A stretch of DNA of 64,000 bases. Source: Erodium maritimum (taxonomy: Eukaryota; Streptophyta; Magnoliopsida; Geraniales; Geraniaceae). The notes under the pieces were generated by a model that made no database searches, was not told where the DNA came from, and was given only the letters and a program-made list of their open reading frames with translations. The stretch spans positions 49,646,039 through 49,710,038 of the forward strand of contig OY997593.1 in the NCBI GenBank assembly GCA_963921825.1. Direction: 5' to 3'. A program made the translations under genes and the position numbers. Below are positions 42,165 to 52,967 of the stretch, in pieces; within the stretch, counting starts at the first letter, position 1; the number at the start of each line of letters is the position of its first letter.

Positions 42165-44605
42165 ATGGTAACAACTACTAAGACTCGTTTTAATATATTT
42201 GGTTCTATACATAGTTTATGGCATTTTACTGATATTGTATGGTTCGACAGAGTGTTGAGGATGGGGAGAAGAAACCCATATCAGTTGGGCCTTGGGGAGG
42301 TCAAAACGGGCATCGGTGGGACGATGGAGTGTATACGGGCGTGAGGCAAGTTGTGATAGCTCATGGATCTGGCATTGATTCCATTCAGATTGAATATGAT
42401 AAGAAAGGGAGCTCCATTTGGTCTGAGAAGCATGGAGGAAGTGGAGGCAATAAAGCCGATAAGGTCAGTGAACAAGTAGTTGTAGTCATTTTTACATGCC
42501 TATGAATTTATATATCTGCTTCACTAACTTGTTTCTTACAGGTCAAGCTTGATTTCCCGAACGAGTTCTTTACTTCCATACATGGATATTATGGTTGCTT
42601 AAACGAATGGGGTTCAGTTTTCGTCCGGTCACTCACTTTCGAAAGCAACAAAAAGACATACGGACCTTTTGGTACCGAGGTTGGAACACACTTCTCATTC
42701 CCTATGACTGGTGGGAAGGTCGTTGGCTTTCATGGAAAGAGCGGTTGGTATCTGGATGCCATTGGAGTTTACCTGAAACCTCTTCAGACCCCAAATATCC
42801 CCAAAACTCTAGTTCAATCACATAACTTTGTCGCCAACGGGCACGAGAAATTTGGGGGTTTCTCAGTGATACAGGGGAGTGTAGGCCAAAGCTATGATAT
42901 AGTTCTTGCCGTGCGGCAGAAGGATGATGGCACCAACCCTCTGCCCTTTCAAAACAAGCTCACTAGTCACCCAAAAGATGTGGGAGCCAAAGACAAGGTA
43001 ACAAATATGTTTAAAGATGTGGGTCTTGTAAATATGTTTCACTTTTATCCTCTTGCACAAATCTTACACTTGTCCGCAGGTTAGTAGCGCCCCAAAGGTA
43101 GAGCTTCAAAAGGTCGAACAGCCCAAGGTATCACCCCCAAAGGAACTGCCACCAAAGGTTGCAGGCACCTTGACGTTTGGACCATGGGGTGGTAATGGTG
43201 GAGCAACTTTTGATGATGGAGTGTATAAGGGGATCAGGCAAATAAAGCTGTCCAGGAATGTTGGCATCGTATCCATGAAAATAATGTACGATGAGGATGG
43301 AGAAGCTAAATGGGGAAGTAAACATGGTGGCACCGGAGGGTTTAAATCCGACAAGGTGAGTTAGCTCTTGTTCTAAATTTGAGGACAACTTAACTGATTT
43401 TGATACATTTTGAGATTTAATTGATAAAACTTGTTATTATGTAATAATTTTCATACGTCTGAGTTATGATTTAGTAATTGACAATAGTACAATGAGGTGA
43501 CCTGCAATTGTTCCTTCATTCGTATATAACTTACGCATTTGTTGTGCAGATAGTGTTGGACTATCCATCCGAAATCTTGACGCACATAACAGGCACAATG
43601 TGTTCTCTCATGTACATGGGGCCAACTGTGATCAAGTCGCTGACTTTCCACACCAATAAAGCTAAGTACGGCCCATTTGGAGAAGAACAAGGACCATCCT
43701 TCACCTCTAAGCTCAAAGACGGAAGGATTGTTGGGTTCCATGGCAGGGAGGGTCTGTTCTTGGACGCTCTGGGTGTCCATGTGGTGGAAGGGAAAGTCCC
43801 AACTCTCATGCCGCCTCCTCCTCCTCCTCCTTCCACTGCCATCGTCCCCAAAGAAACGAAACCTGTCGCTCCACACATTTCCCAGATAGAGAACCCTCAG
43901 TGGTCTAACAAGCTAGTTGTGGCTAAGGGGTTCCCAACTGAAGATGTATACATTTTTAGCTGTGCCATCATATTAGAAGACCAACTCAACTAAAAGCTCA
44001 TAACGATGTTCCCTTTTTTTTTCCGCAGGTTTCTTGCGGGTTTGTAAAAGAACCGGCCCCATGTGGACCAGGCCCGTGGGGTGGGGATGGAGGAAGATCA
44101 TGGGATGATGGAGTGTTCTCCGGAATTAGGCAGATTTTTGTGACAAGAGGAGAGGCCATCTGCTCCATGCAGATTGAATACGACCGAAACGGCCAATCTC
44201 TTTGGTCTGTAAAGCATGGAGGAGAGGGAGGAATTGCCACGCACAGGGTAAGTTGAGTAGTGCTTCATCATTCACTCTCATGTGTACTTGAACCATTCTT
44301 TTTCACAGATAAAACTGGAGTACCCTCATGAAGTCCTGGTATGCATATCCGGATACTACGGCTCCATCACCAAAGACGAGAGGCCTAAAGTGATAAGGTC
44401 GCTGACATTTTACACCAGCCGAGGGAAGTACGGTCCCTACGGAGAGGAAATAGGAACCTACTTCACCTCAACGACCACACAAGGCAAGGTGGTTGGGTTC
44501 CATGGAAGGAGCAGCATGTACTTGGATGCCATTGGAGTCCATATGCAACATTGGCTCGGAAACCAGAAAGCGCTAAAGCAATCTCTTTTCCGCAAGACCA
44601 GATAG
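42165..44605 (+). CDS. JRL2: three-domain mannose-type jacalin-related lectin (7 exons, 619 aa)
   Basis: Model exons: 42165-42167 (ATG only), 42251-42463, 42542-42997, 43080-43355, 43550-43945, 44029-44247, 44309-44605. All introns are GT-AG in phase 0. Each jacalin domain is encoded by two exons split at the same place (ADK/VKLDFP, SDK/IVLDYP, THR/IKLEYP). Domain 1 (residues about 10-150) has GPWGGQNG and WYLDAIGV, domain 2 (about 255-405) GPWGGNGG and LFLDALGV, domain 3 (about 460-605) GPWGGDGG and MYLDAIGV; all three keep the carbohydrate-binding Asp. A 75-residue linker follows domain 1, and a Pro-rich linker (MPPPPPPPST) joins domains 2 and 3. With no signal peptide, it is probably a nucleocytoplasmic mannose/glucose-binding lectin. 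It resembles Arabidopsis At1g19715, also beside a PPR-DYW gene (from memory). Confidence 0.92.
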
Positions 44606-44633
44606 ACGATCTATCAACACTATAATATCTTGT

Positions 44634-44639
44634 AATAAA
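44634..44639 (+). terminator. Candidate poly(A) signal of JRL2
   Basis: AATAAA 29 bp after the stop codon, followed by T/G-rich sequence. Confidence 0.55.
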
Positions 44640-44985
44640 CTTGTCAATTTAAAGAGTTCGTGGGTCGGACAGTGCAGTCAACCAGCTGCTTTAGTATTCT
44701 CTATCTCGACTGGTTTCTTGGGGCCAACTGATGTGGCCTTTTTTATTGTGTTGAGTAAATAAAGTAATTCAGATCTCTTGTCACTCTTCTCAACTGTGCT
44801 TCATTAACCCACCATCTAAAATTCAAATTGAAATCAACAGAACCTATTCATTTCAATTTACCGCCAACTTATATCTCAAAATATACTAAACGTAATAAGT
44901 TTGCACTTCATATTACATACACTGTTCACAAAACACTTAACAGGCTCAATAAAAATCAGAATATTTGACAGATTCAACATACTAC

Positions 44986-45290
44986 GTCAAAAAGTTACTT
45001 GGCCGATAGTTTGAGTCAAAAAGTTACTTGGCCGATAGTTTGAAACCAATAGTTGGTAATGAAACTTTTATTACCGATAAATGGGACACACGTCGATAAT
45101 GAAACTTACATTACCGATATTTGAATATTTTTTTAGTAATGAAACTTTCATCATCGATGTTATGCATTATCATCAGTAATGAAACTTTCATTACCGACGT
45201 ATTTTACAATCGTCGATAATGAAAGTTTCATTGTCGACGTGTGTCCCATTCGTCGATAGTAAAAGTTTCATTACTGACAATAATTCATAA
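44986..45290. repeat. 29-bp tandem duplication and cluster of attaccgacg palindromes
   Basis: Unit gtcaaaaagttacttggccg occurs at 44986 and 45015. It is followed by about eight direct and inverted copies of gtcgataatgaaa / tttcattaccgac over 45050-45290. This arrangement resembles sub-terminal repeat arrays of a CACTA-type transposon end, but no CACTA terminus or transposase is present, so only a fragment is inferred. Confidence 0.6.
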
Positions 45291-45608
45291 CGCCCGGCCA
45301 AGAATGTCCAGATTTATTAAAGTTGCTCTTACGCATTTTCAGGTCCTAAAACACCCCTCAAACCTTCATCTCTCTCACATCACCATTTTTTTTGCGTGTC
45401 TCCCCAAGCCACTATTTTCTCCAAAAAAACAACAACATTTTCCCCACTATTTCTTGATTTGGAAGTTTGTGTTGATAGATTGTACTCCTTGAAGCTAAAA
45501 ATGGTATCACCAGCCACACCCGACTTCAATATCATCGAGTCAACATTCTTCGTCGCATCAACTTCGAGATACACGTGCATAATAGGAATTATAGGATCCG
45601 AAGTCAAA

Positions 45609-46037
45609 TCAGCATCTGGCCTGCGATATTGACAGATAGGTGACCGTGACACCCTGTTCTACCCCAGCAACAGGACAAGGAGAATCAGAGAGAACCTTCA
45701 CCTCTATAGTTGGGATCGCCGGAATGGGTTTCGCTGGCCGAGCTACGGTTCCGATCCTCTTCACCTCCACAATTGGGATCACCATAACAGGTTTGGATTT
45801 CTCCAGCCGAGCCAAGTCGACTAACAAATCATAACCATTAAATTTGAAGCCATGGAGGGTCACCACATCTTAAGGAGCTGCTTCCGAGGATGGGAACCCG
45901 ACGAAACCAAAATACCGTCTATTACGATTCGGGCATTCTAGACACGACACAAATTCGATAAAACCAAAGACACTGAAAACGTTCCAGAACAATGATTCCA
46001 ACGAATCAAAAGGTAAATTATTAACGAATATCGTCGT
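45609..46037 (-). pseudogene. RRM (RNA-recognition motif) remnant
   Basis: Minus-strand reading from 46037 gives TTIFVNNLPFDSLESLFWNV with an RNP2-like IFVNNL, then FGFIEFVS, an RNP1-like RRYFGFVGF, one in-frame TAA (after SSEAAP), and VVTLHGFKFNGYDLLVDLAR. Order and spacing fit a complete beta-alpha-beta-beta-alpha-beta RRM. It is preceded by a TAG and has no visible start, so it is a relic: either a captured gene piece or ORF1 of a plant LINE, some of which carry RRMs. A further minus-strand frame (46263-46054) may be its upstream part. I do not know the parent gene. Confidence 0.6.
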
Positions 46038-46339
46038 CTAAGAACTTGATGCTTTATCGCTGGAGAGCTTCCCACACATACTCTATTTCTGTCGGGCACA
46101 GGAGCTCGACTCGTGCTGGTCCTTCGAGGCATCCAACAAAGGAGCCACCACTCCCTTTGAAGTCCCATACATCTGCTTTTCCTTTGGATGGTGTTGAAGT
46201 CTCGTGCGCAGCCCGACTGCCCTTAACCGAGACTGATCCACAGAGAGAGTGTTGGCTTCTCATGAACCCCCAACAACATCCTCTCTTTCACAGATGAACA
46301 CCAATTGCAAGAGATCACGCAATGGACCTCATATAGAGA

Positions 46340-46643
46340 GAACATGGAGAGAGTTATAACATGATACCTCATAGTTCGAAAATTACAATAAAATTAAGTA
46401 TCCATAGTGGTCTATATGAAAGTAGATCCAAAAGTAATCTATTCGGTGTTAACGATGTATATTTTGATGCATATCATATCGAGACCACAAAAAGGATTGA
46501 GTTTCTCAAGTATCATTTGAAGTGATTAAGGTTAAAAGTAATTACTGAAAAGATGAATGTTCACATACATGACTTATGTTATGCAACCAAGAGAACAATC
46601 AATGTCTACGCTATAGTAAACCAGAAGTCCAAGAATGCAAATG
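46340..46643. mobile_element. Left part of the host sequence of element B, possible Ty1/copia remnant
   Basis: Directly continuous with 55912 onward once element B and one copy of its target duplication are removed. No clear protein domain can be read. Its copia nature is inferred only from the right part. Confidence 0.35.
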
Positions 46644-46756
46644 TTATATGTAAAGACCGAGAAAAATTTAACGTTTAAATTATTAAATTATAACGTCGAG
46701 GTTAGGAACGAGTTTGTTTTGGCAAAAAAAAAACTGCTGGGCTGGTTCGTTCATTG

Positions 46757-46815
46757 GGCCTGGCCCAACCAGCTGGCCCAAGCCCTGGGTATTTATACCC
46801 ATTTTAGGGTTTTAA
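46757..46815 (+). promoter_or_regulatory. LTR promoter: site II-like boxes, TATA and telo-box-like motif
   Basis: Within 60 bp there are three GGGCC/GGCCCA boxes (ttgggcctggccca, ctggccca), a TATA-like tatttatac inside the palindrome gggtatttataccc (46787-46800), and tagggtttt (telo-box complement) just downstream. The same block is at 53076-53134 in the 3' LTR. Site II plus telo-box is the known arrangement of plant ribosomal-protein and cell-cycle promoters. Confidence 0.6.
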
Positions 46816-48174
46816 CCCTCATTTCAGCTTCTCTCTTTCTCACGCGCAGCCGACCTCCCTCCCTCCCTCACTCTCTCGTCTTCGTCTTCTCATGGCCGCC
46901 ATCACCTCCACTCTCATCTCTCCCGTCTCATCGCCGCCCCTCCTTCTTCCTTCCCCTCCGACCAGTCCGCCATCGCCAACGTCCTCTCCCTCTCAGCTCA
47001 AAGCCGAGCCCCTCGAACCCAACCGTCCTTTTTCCCGTCTCCTCCCGTGTCCGAACCCCGACCACCCCCTCCGACCACGCGTAGTCGAGCCTCTGTCCTA
47101 GCCCCACCACTGAGAAGGCCGACTAGAGACCCTTGCCGTCGTTTCGGATCTGGAGCGAAAGAGACCCCTCTTCGCCGGCCTCGCCCAGATCTGAGGCGAG
47201 ACGAGCTCGCCGAACCCCATCGTCACCCGCCGCCGTTTTTCCTTCCCCCTACGGTGAGATTCTCACCCTTTGGGGTTTGGTCGCCGGCGACATCGTCACC
47301 GGTGGTCGGCCGGTGTCAAAACCGAGCTCCTCTCTCCCTTCTTTCTCTCTTTTGGTTTTGTCATTTCGTTTCCGAGTTTATTCGTTTATGGACTTCTGGA
47401 TCTGGTCGAGTTGGAACTGTTGTTTGGTTGAATTAGAAAAGTAAAGGATTTAATTTGGTAAAAGGGAAATTTTTGTGAAACGAAAATCAGTCCCAAAAAG
47501 GAAAACAGAAAAGATTTCGGTTTTGTGATTAAAAAGGAAAATCAGTTTTAAAATAAAAAGGAATTAAAATCAATTTGGTTTTAATAACGGTTTTGAATCG
47601 AGGAGTTTTGAGAAACAAATTTGTTAGGAAAATGAACTAAAACGACTTTGGTTTTAAAAGGAATTAAAAGGAACAATCAGATTTGATTTAAAATGGACCT
47701 TGATCTGTTGAGCGTGGAACGAATGATCGGGCTGTTGAAACGGACTTAGGATGGGTTTAACAGCGGAACGCAGAATCGGTGCCTTGGGAACCGTGTCTCG
47801 AAATCCATGCACCGGGTTTTGTGCTCGGGGCTCGAGTACTCGAACCCGATTTGTCGTAACCCCGCTTTTAGCCCGTCCGAGTTTAAAGGAAAACTATCGG
47901 TTTTAATTTGGATAAACCGTAACCACTAATTTCGGTACCGTTCTAATTTGTGGCTTTCATGTTAAATTAGAGTTCCGGCTTCGATCGAAGAGGAGACCAG
48001 AGTCAGACCTAGACGCGGACTTCGCCCTGGAAGGCGGCGTTGGCCCGGTCGTCAGCAGCTAGGAGACGCTGCTGCGGTATCGTCGTGAGGTAGGGAAAAG
48101 TAGCCGGATCTCGGCCTGACTAGGGAAAGTTAATTGTAGAATTGCATGTGACACCGGGGTGTCGATGAATTGCG

Positions 48175-48325
48175 AGTTCGAAAGGTCGACAGCCTGATCC
48201 GACTTAGTGTCGATGAATTGCGAGTTCGAAAGGTCGACAGCCTGATCCGACTTAGTGTCGATGAATTGCGAGTTCGAAAGGTCGACAGCCTGATCCGACT
48301 TCGTGTCGAGGAATTGCGATAGGTC
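48175..48325 (+). repeat. 48-bp tandem repeat, about 3 copies (5' LTR)
   Basis: Unit core gcgagttcgaaaggtcgac. The 3' LTR has about six copies (55030-55325). The period of 48 is a multiple of three, so one frame reads a repeated 16-residue peptide (RVRKVDSLIRLSVDEL). Confidence 0.95.
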
Positions 48326-48905
48326 GATCCCTGACCTGATTGAGATTGGTTACTGAGCAGTTGGTGTGCGATCCTTTGTGATCTTGTTTGGCGTTGGGTA
48401 GTCTTTCTGTCGTGTCCTTGGAGGAGGTCGTCGATAGTTGTGTCGGGTCTACATTACTCTGTCGAGTGTTGAGTCTGTTGAGGATGGTAACGGGTGTGGG
48501 TCAGTTGAGTACTTGAGTTGGGGACTGTAGTCCCGGTGTTGAGTTTGGTTTGGGTGTTACTGGCTTTATCTACTAATTATGCCATAGTCAGTCTGTTATC
48601 CGTGGAGGTGAGCGAACGCTCACCCCTAGCTGCTTTTCCTACAGGTACTGATCACCGGACGGACTAGGTTAGCTCTTGAAGTTCATGGAGCTTGGAGCGG
48701 AGTCTGGTCTTTACTTTTGTTGAGTCTAGTGACGGATATTGTGCCTTGTCCACTTGTTGGGACGTTTTTGGATTGTAAATATTATTATCTTTTTTTTGGA
48801 ACTAAATGGAAATTTCAAAGCTTTTATTCAAAACAGGTTTCAAGTGTTTATGTTTTAAATGTTCGCATCCCGAGTTCGGTTTACTGAAATTGGGGCGTGA
48901 CAGCT

Positions 48906-48917
48906 TGGTATCAGAGC
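48906..48917 (+). other. Primer-binding site of element B
   Basis: TGGTATCAGAGC, complementary to initiator tRNA-Met, three bases after the 5' LTR. Confidence 0.95.
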
Positions 48918-49214
48918 TCTAGGTTTCACACCTCGGACTGTCTGTCAATTAGGTGGGAGAGTCAAGTCAGTGTAGACCCGTCATGTCTCGAGTCTTGTTT
49001 TTGTTTGTGCGTATGTTGCAGTATTTTGTTGCTGGCATACTGATTGTGTGTGCTGCGTGAAACAGTTTTTAAATTGTCGCGACTCGACTCAGGGGCGCCC
49101 CTGTAGTCGAGCGTGACGGTGTTGATATCAAGTGGGTACAATGTAGTTCGGGGACGCCAGGACCGTGTTGTAACTACCTGATGTCAAGAAATGAGGTTTT
49201 AATGAAGTGGAGAA

Positions 49215-49890
49215 AGCAAAAAATTTGATTGTTTTGATGTTGATTGGCCCGGTGGGCGTGTTTGGTTTTGATTGGCCCTGTGGGCGTGTCGTGATTGTTG
49301 ATTGGCCCGGTGGGCGTGTTTGGTTTTGATTGGCTCGGTGGGCGAGTTTTGATTGTGGGTTGGCCCGGTGGGCGTGTTTCGACTTTGGTTGGCCCTGTGG
49401 GCGTGTGTGTACGTTGGTTGGTCCGGTGGGTGCGTTTTAATTTCGATTGGTCCGGTGGGTACGCTTTGATTTTGGTTGGCCCGGTGGGCGGGCTTTCGGT
49501 TTTGTTTGGCCGCGTTGGCTTGTGGTTGACTTTGGGTGAGTTGTATTTTGGTCTTAAATTGTTTTAAGTGTGTCGTTGGTTTGGTGGTCAGATGTCTGCG
49601 ACGCACAAGCGTGCGAGTCGCTAGGAAAAAGATAGGATGCGAGTGTCATAGGATCGACGTGACGGTGTGTTGGGTGCGAAATCATCACCGCTACGGGACG
49701 GGTCTTGGACCGGCCCGATAGAAAACGTGGTTGGAGCCTCTGTTTTGTCCCGGAATGGGGCACGGCCCATTTGGCGTGCCGGCCCGGTAGGTGGCACGGC
49801 CCATTTGGCGTGCCGGCCTGGTAGGTGGCACGACACGACTTGGGTGCCGGCCCGGAAGGTGGTACGGCCCGGGTCAGTTGCCAGCCTGGT
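49215..49890 (+). repeat. Tandem arrays in the element B leader
   Basis: 49230-49500: nine or so units of 28-36 bp around gattggcccggtgggcg. 49745-49885: four units of about 35 bp around ggcacggcccatttggcg. No coding function is inferred. Confidence 0.85.
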
Positions 49891-49989
49891 CCAGTAAGCC
49901 GGTTTCAATTGTTTCGTGGTTGTTTCGTTGTACGGTTAGGTTTGTCGTTGCGCGGCTTAGTGTGCGTTTGTGCGGTTTATTTGAGGGTT

Positions 49990-50420
49990 CGCTTACGTAT
50001 TATTATAATTGAAGTTTTAATAGTGTGAGCAATGGTGTGTGCTCAGTTGAGAGCGTGATCCCCGTCTTGAGGTTTCACTACGTGATCAGATATATGGGTG
50101 ATTGAGGTTGTGAACAATAGTGATTACTGATTTGAGGACGTGTTTCCCGTGTCGAGGTTCAGCTTACTTGAGCGAGTACTTGAGGTGTTGATAGCGTGAG
50201 CAGTGTGACGTTTGGCTTCAGGTTGTGAGGTAGTGGTTTGCCCTGGTTAGATTGGTAAGTCCTTGGTGCGTTACTAGTATGCCATAATCGAACGGGTGTC
50301 CGTGGAGGTGAGCATAACGCTCACCCCCTTTACTACTTTTCCCGCAAGGGACGACTAGCGAACACTGGTTTGGTTGCGGAAAGTTATAAGTAAATGCATA
50401 GAGGACTGGGTGAGGGTTCG
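49990..50420 (+). repeat. LTR-related segment inside the element B leader
   Basis: It contains the LTR palindrome (50307-50325) and the string gttactagtatgcc followed by a cgggtgtccgtgg block, which match in reverse complement the minus-strand LTR at the right window edge (near 63750-63785). A piece of a different LTR family therefore sits in the leader. Confidence 0.65.
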
Positions 50421-50484
50421 TGCTAGACTTTACCAGAGTAACTAATGGAGTGGTTCTCGGTCTCTGCTTTGAGCGTCTTTTCGG

Positions 50485-52180
50485 TTGGATACCGGGGCGT
50501 CACACTCGTTTGTGTCGTCGAGTTGTGCTAAGAGGTTGGGGCTGAGTTTAGAGTCGTTGAGTCCACCCCTGCGTCTGGACACGCCGGTGGGTGGTGGTGT
50601 GGTGTTGACAAGAGTCAGTCGTGCCTGCGAAGTCAGAGAAGCGAACCGACACATGAGGTTCGAGAGAGGGCTCAAGAACCCTGAAGCTGGATCGAGCACT
50701 CAACCCGAAGAGTCGGGTATGTTCGGAGTTGGTAGGCACGACAACGGTAGTGGAGCGAGGTTTTAGGGAGACTGCGAGGATCCGTGAGGATCGGCATCGA
50801 CTGAGCTTGTGCGTGTATCCGTGGGAAGGATACTTACGAAATGACAACCTTTGACGTAAACTTGGGAAGAGATTGGCTGGCGAAGTACCGAGCCAATATC
50901 GACTACTTTAGGCGACGAGTGACAGTGTCAGCAGGCAACACGAAGGTGTCGTGTGTGCTGGGTGGTAATAGTGGGGTTCTCCTGTCGGCATTGTCCGTAG
51001 TGGAGGAAGTATCGGCCGTGTAGAGCCGAGAGTTACCGCAAAGGGTATGGGGGTTCCCCGAGGTGTTTCCTGAGAAGTTGAGCGGGTTGCCACCAGTTCG
51101 TGAGGTGGCGTTCAGGATTGACCTGGTGGCCGGTAACGGCAGCGATATCAATGACGCCTTACAAGTTCGCGCCAGCAGAATTGACCGAGCTGAAGCGTCA
51201 GCTCGAGGAACGTCGGGAGAATGGGTTTATCCGCCCGAGCACATCGCCGTGGGGAGCGCCAACACTCTTCGTGAAGAAGAAGAGTGGGGAGCGTCGGATG
51301 TGCATCGACTACCGGAAACTGAACTGGGTTACGGTGAATGACCGATACCCGATGCCGAAAATTGACGACTTGTTCGACCAGTTGAGAGGGTCGACGTATT
51401 TCTCGAAGATCGACCTACGATCCGGATACTACCAGTTGCGAGTCCAAGAGGGGGACGTCGCAAGGACTGTATTCCGGACATGCTATGAGCATTACGAGTT
51501 CTGGGTGGTGACTTTGAACTGCCGAACGCACCTGCAGCGTTCATGGATCTGATGAACAGTATATTCCGGCCGTTCTTAAATCAGTTTGTGGTGGTGTTTT
51601 GTAGACTACAAGGATCCGGGAGATAGTTTCCGGCGGTACTACCGCCGAGGGCCGGGATCGTTGTACTAATTGGGAGTTACGGTATCGCGGAGGTTTGTAC
51701 ATACCGCGTGACGGCGGAGGCGACGAGCTGCGAGAGTCGCAGCTTTCGCGTCTAACAGTGCACGTGAATGGCACTAAGAGGAGCGCGACATCGGGTGGCA
51801 TGCCTAGTAGAGCGGGATGCGGAGAGCGGTCGTGGGATTAGTATCACGGTGCCTCACTCGTCGACAGGTGAGAGCCGAACATCAGCGTCCCGCTGGTATC
51901 CTGCAACCACTGCGGGTTGCACAGTGGAAATGGGGGGCACGTCATGATAGGTGTCGTGAGCGGTTAACCGAGTTTGCCTACAACGACAGCTTTCAGGCCA
52001 GTAAAATGATGGCACCGTTCGAGGCGTTGTATGGTAGGCCGGGTCGATCGCCCGTGTGCTGGGCAGAAGTGAAGAATGAGGGTTTACTGGGTCTAGAACT
52101 AGACAGAGAGACAGCTGAGTCGGTCGTGCCGAAGCGTGAGCGGTTGAAGACCGCGCAGAGTCAGCAGGAACTATGCTGAC
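50485..52180 (+). pseudogene. Protease, RT and integrase remnants of element B
   Basis: Protease: MDTGASHSFVSSSCAKRLGL (50485), then GRDWLAKYRANIDYF at 50865. [75 protein letters not shown] (51150-51440). After [19 protein letters not shown] (near 51545-51600) sequence departs from pol and the catalytic DD box is missing. Integrase C-terminal part: LTEFAYNDSFQASKMMAPF and ALYGRPGRSPVCWAEVKN (51965-52080). RNase H and most of integrase are deleted, and frames shift several times. Sequence similarity is to the Tekay/Del clade. The element cannot encode its own enzymes. Confidence 0.9.
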
Positions 52181-52933
52181 AGACGGCGCCGACCTCTAGA
52201 GTCAGCAATCAGTGGTCAGGTATTCCTAGAGATGAGTCCGAAGGGTGGACTGATGCGTTTCAATAGCGGCGGAGGCGGGTTAGCCCCGCGGTGTATCGGG
52301 CCTTTCGACGTCTTGAGTACGTCATTGAGTGGGCAGATGTCGAGGTAACGGGTGATGTCTCGTTGAGGAGAAACCAATTTGGGGAACGGATCCACGGGAG
52401 CAGTTCTTGCGCATAAAGGTTATCCGTTTAGAACAGGTGCAGTGGCGGCACCACGAGGCCGAGTCGAATTGGGAGCGCGAGGATGAGGTACGCGCGAGGT
52501 ATCCAAGCTGTTCGAAACCTGAGGGACTGGTACTTATAGCGTCTTCAGTTTCGTGGTACTGTGAGTGAGTCGACTTGTAAACTGGTTGAGTTTGCGTGTT
52601 GTTTACTTGTGTTATCGCGGGTGGTTGGTCAGGGCGTGACCACGTTGGTGTTCGATGACGATCGTCCGAACAACGGGACGTGGACTTATTTTGTTTGTTG
52701 GAAGCGCGATACTGAGTTAAACGAGTGAGTAGCCGAGGAGAAGTGTCCGTGTGTTGGATCCATTTTAAGGATGAAGTGAGTGTTGTTCTGGTTTGATACC
52801 CATACCGACGGACGGTTCCGGTATTGGAGGCGTCGACCAAGTTGCGGGTGCCGGTATTGCTTGAAGGGTGTGACTGGGAGTTTTAAATCGTTTGTTCCCT
52901 GAGAGAGGTTTAAGTGGAGCGCGTTTGTTTGAA

Positions 52934-52967
52934 TTTCGAGGACGAAATTCCTTTAAGGGGGGTAGAC
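52934..52967 (+). other. 3' internal end of element B with polypurine tract
   Basis: GAGGACGAAATTC, then aaggggggtagac directly before the 3' LTR; the same arrangement as at the edge of element A (1609-1645, minus strand). Confidence 0.9.

Larger units (their letters stand above)
46649..48902 (+). repeat. 5' LTR of element B (2254 bp, shortened)
   Basis: Starts TGTAAAGACC and ends GGGGCGTGACA. Compared with the 3' LTR it lacks about 685 bp (corresponding to roughly 54.48-55.1 kb, plus some copies of the 48-bp repeat). Confidence 0.95.

Noticed and set aside
45241..45652. Overlapping plus and minus frames of 78-90 codons downstream of JRL2
   Set aside because: No domain, no splice or promoter support, and they overlap each other in opposite directions.
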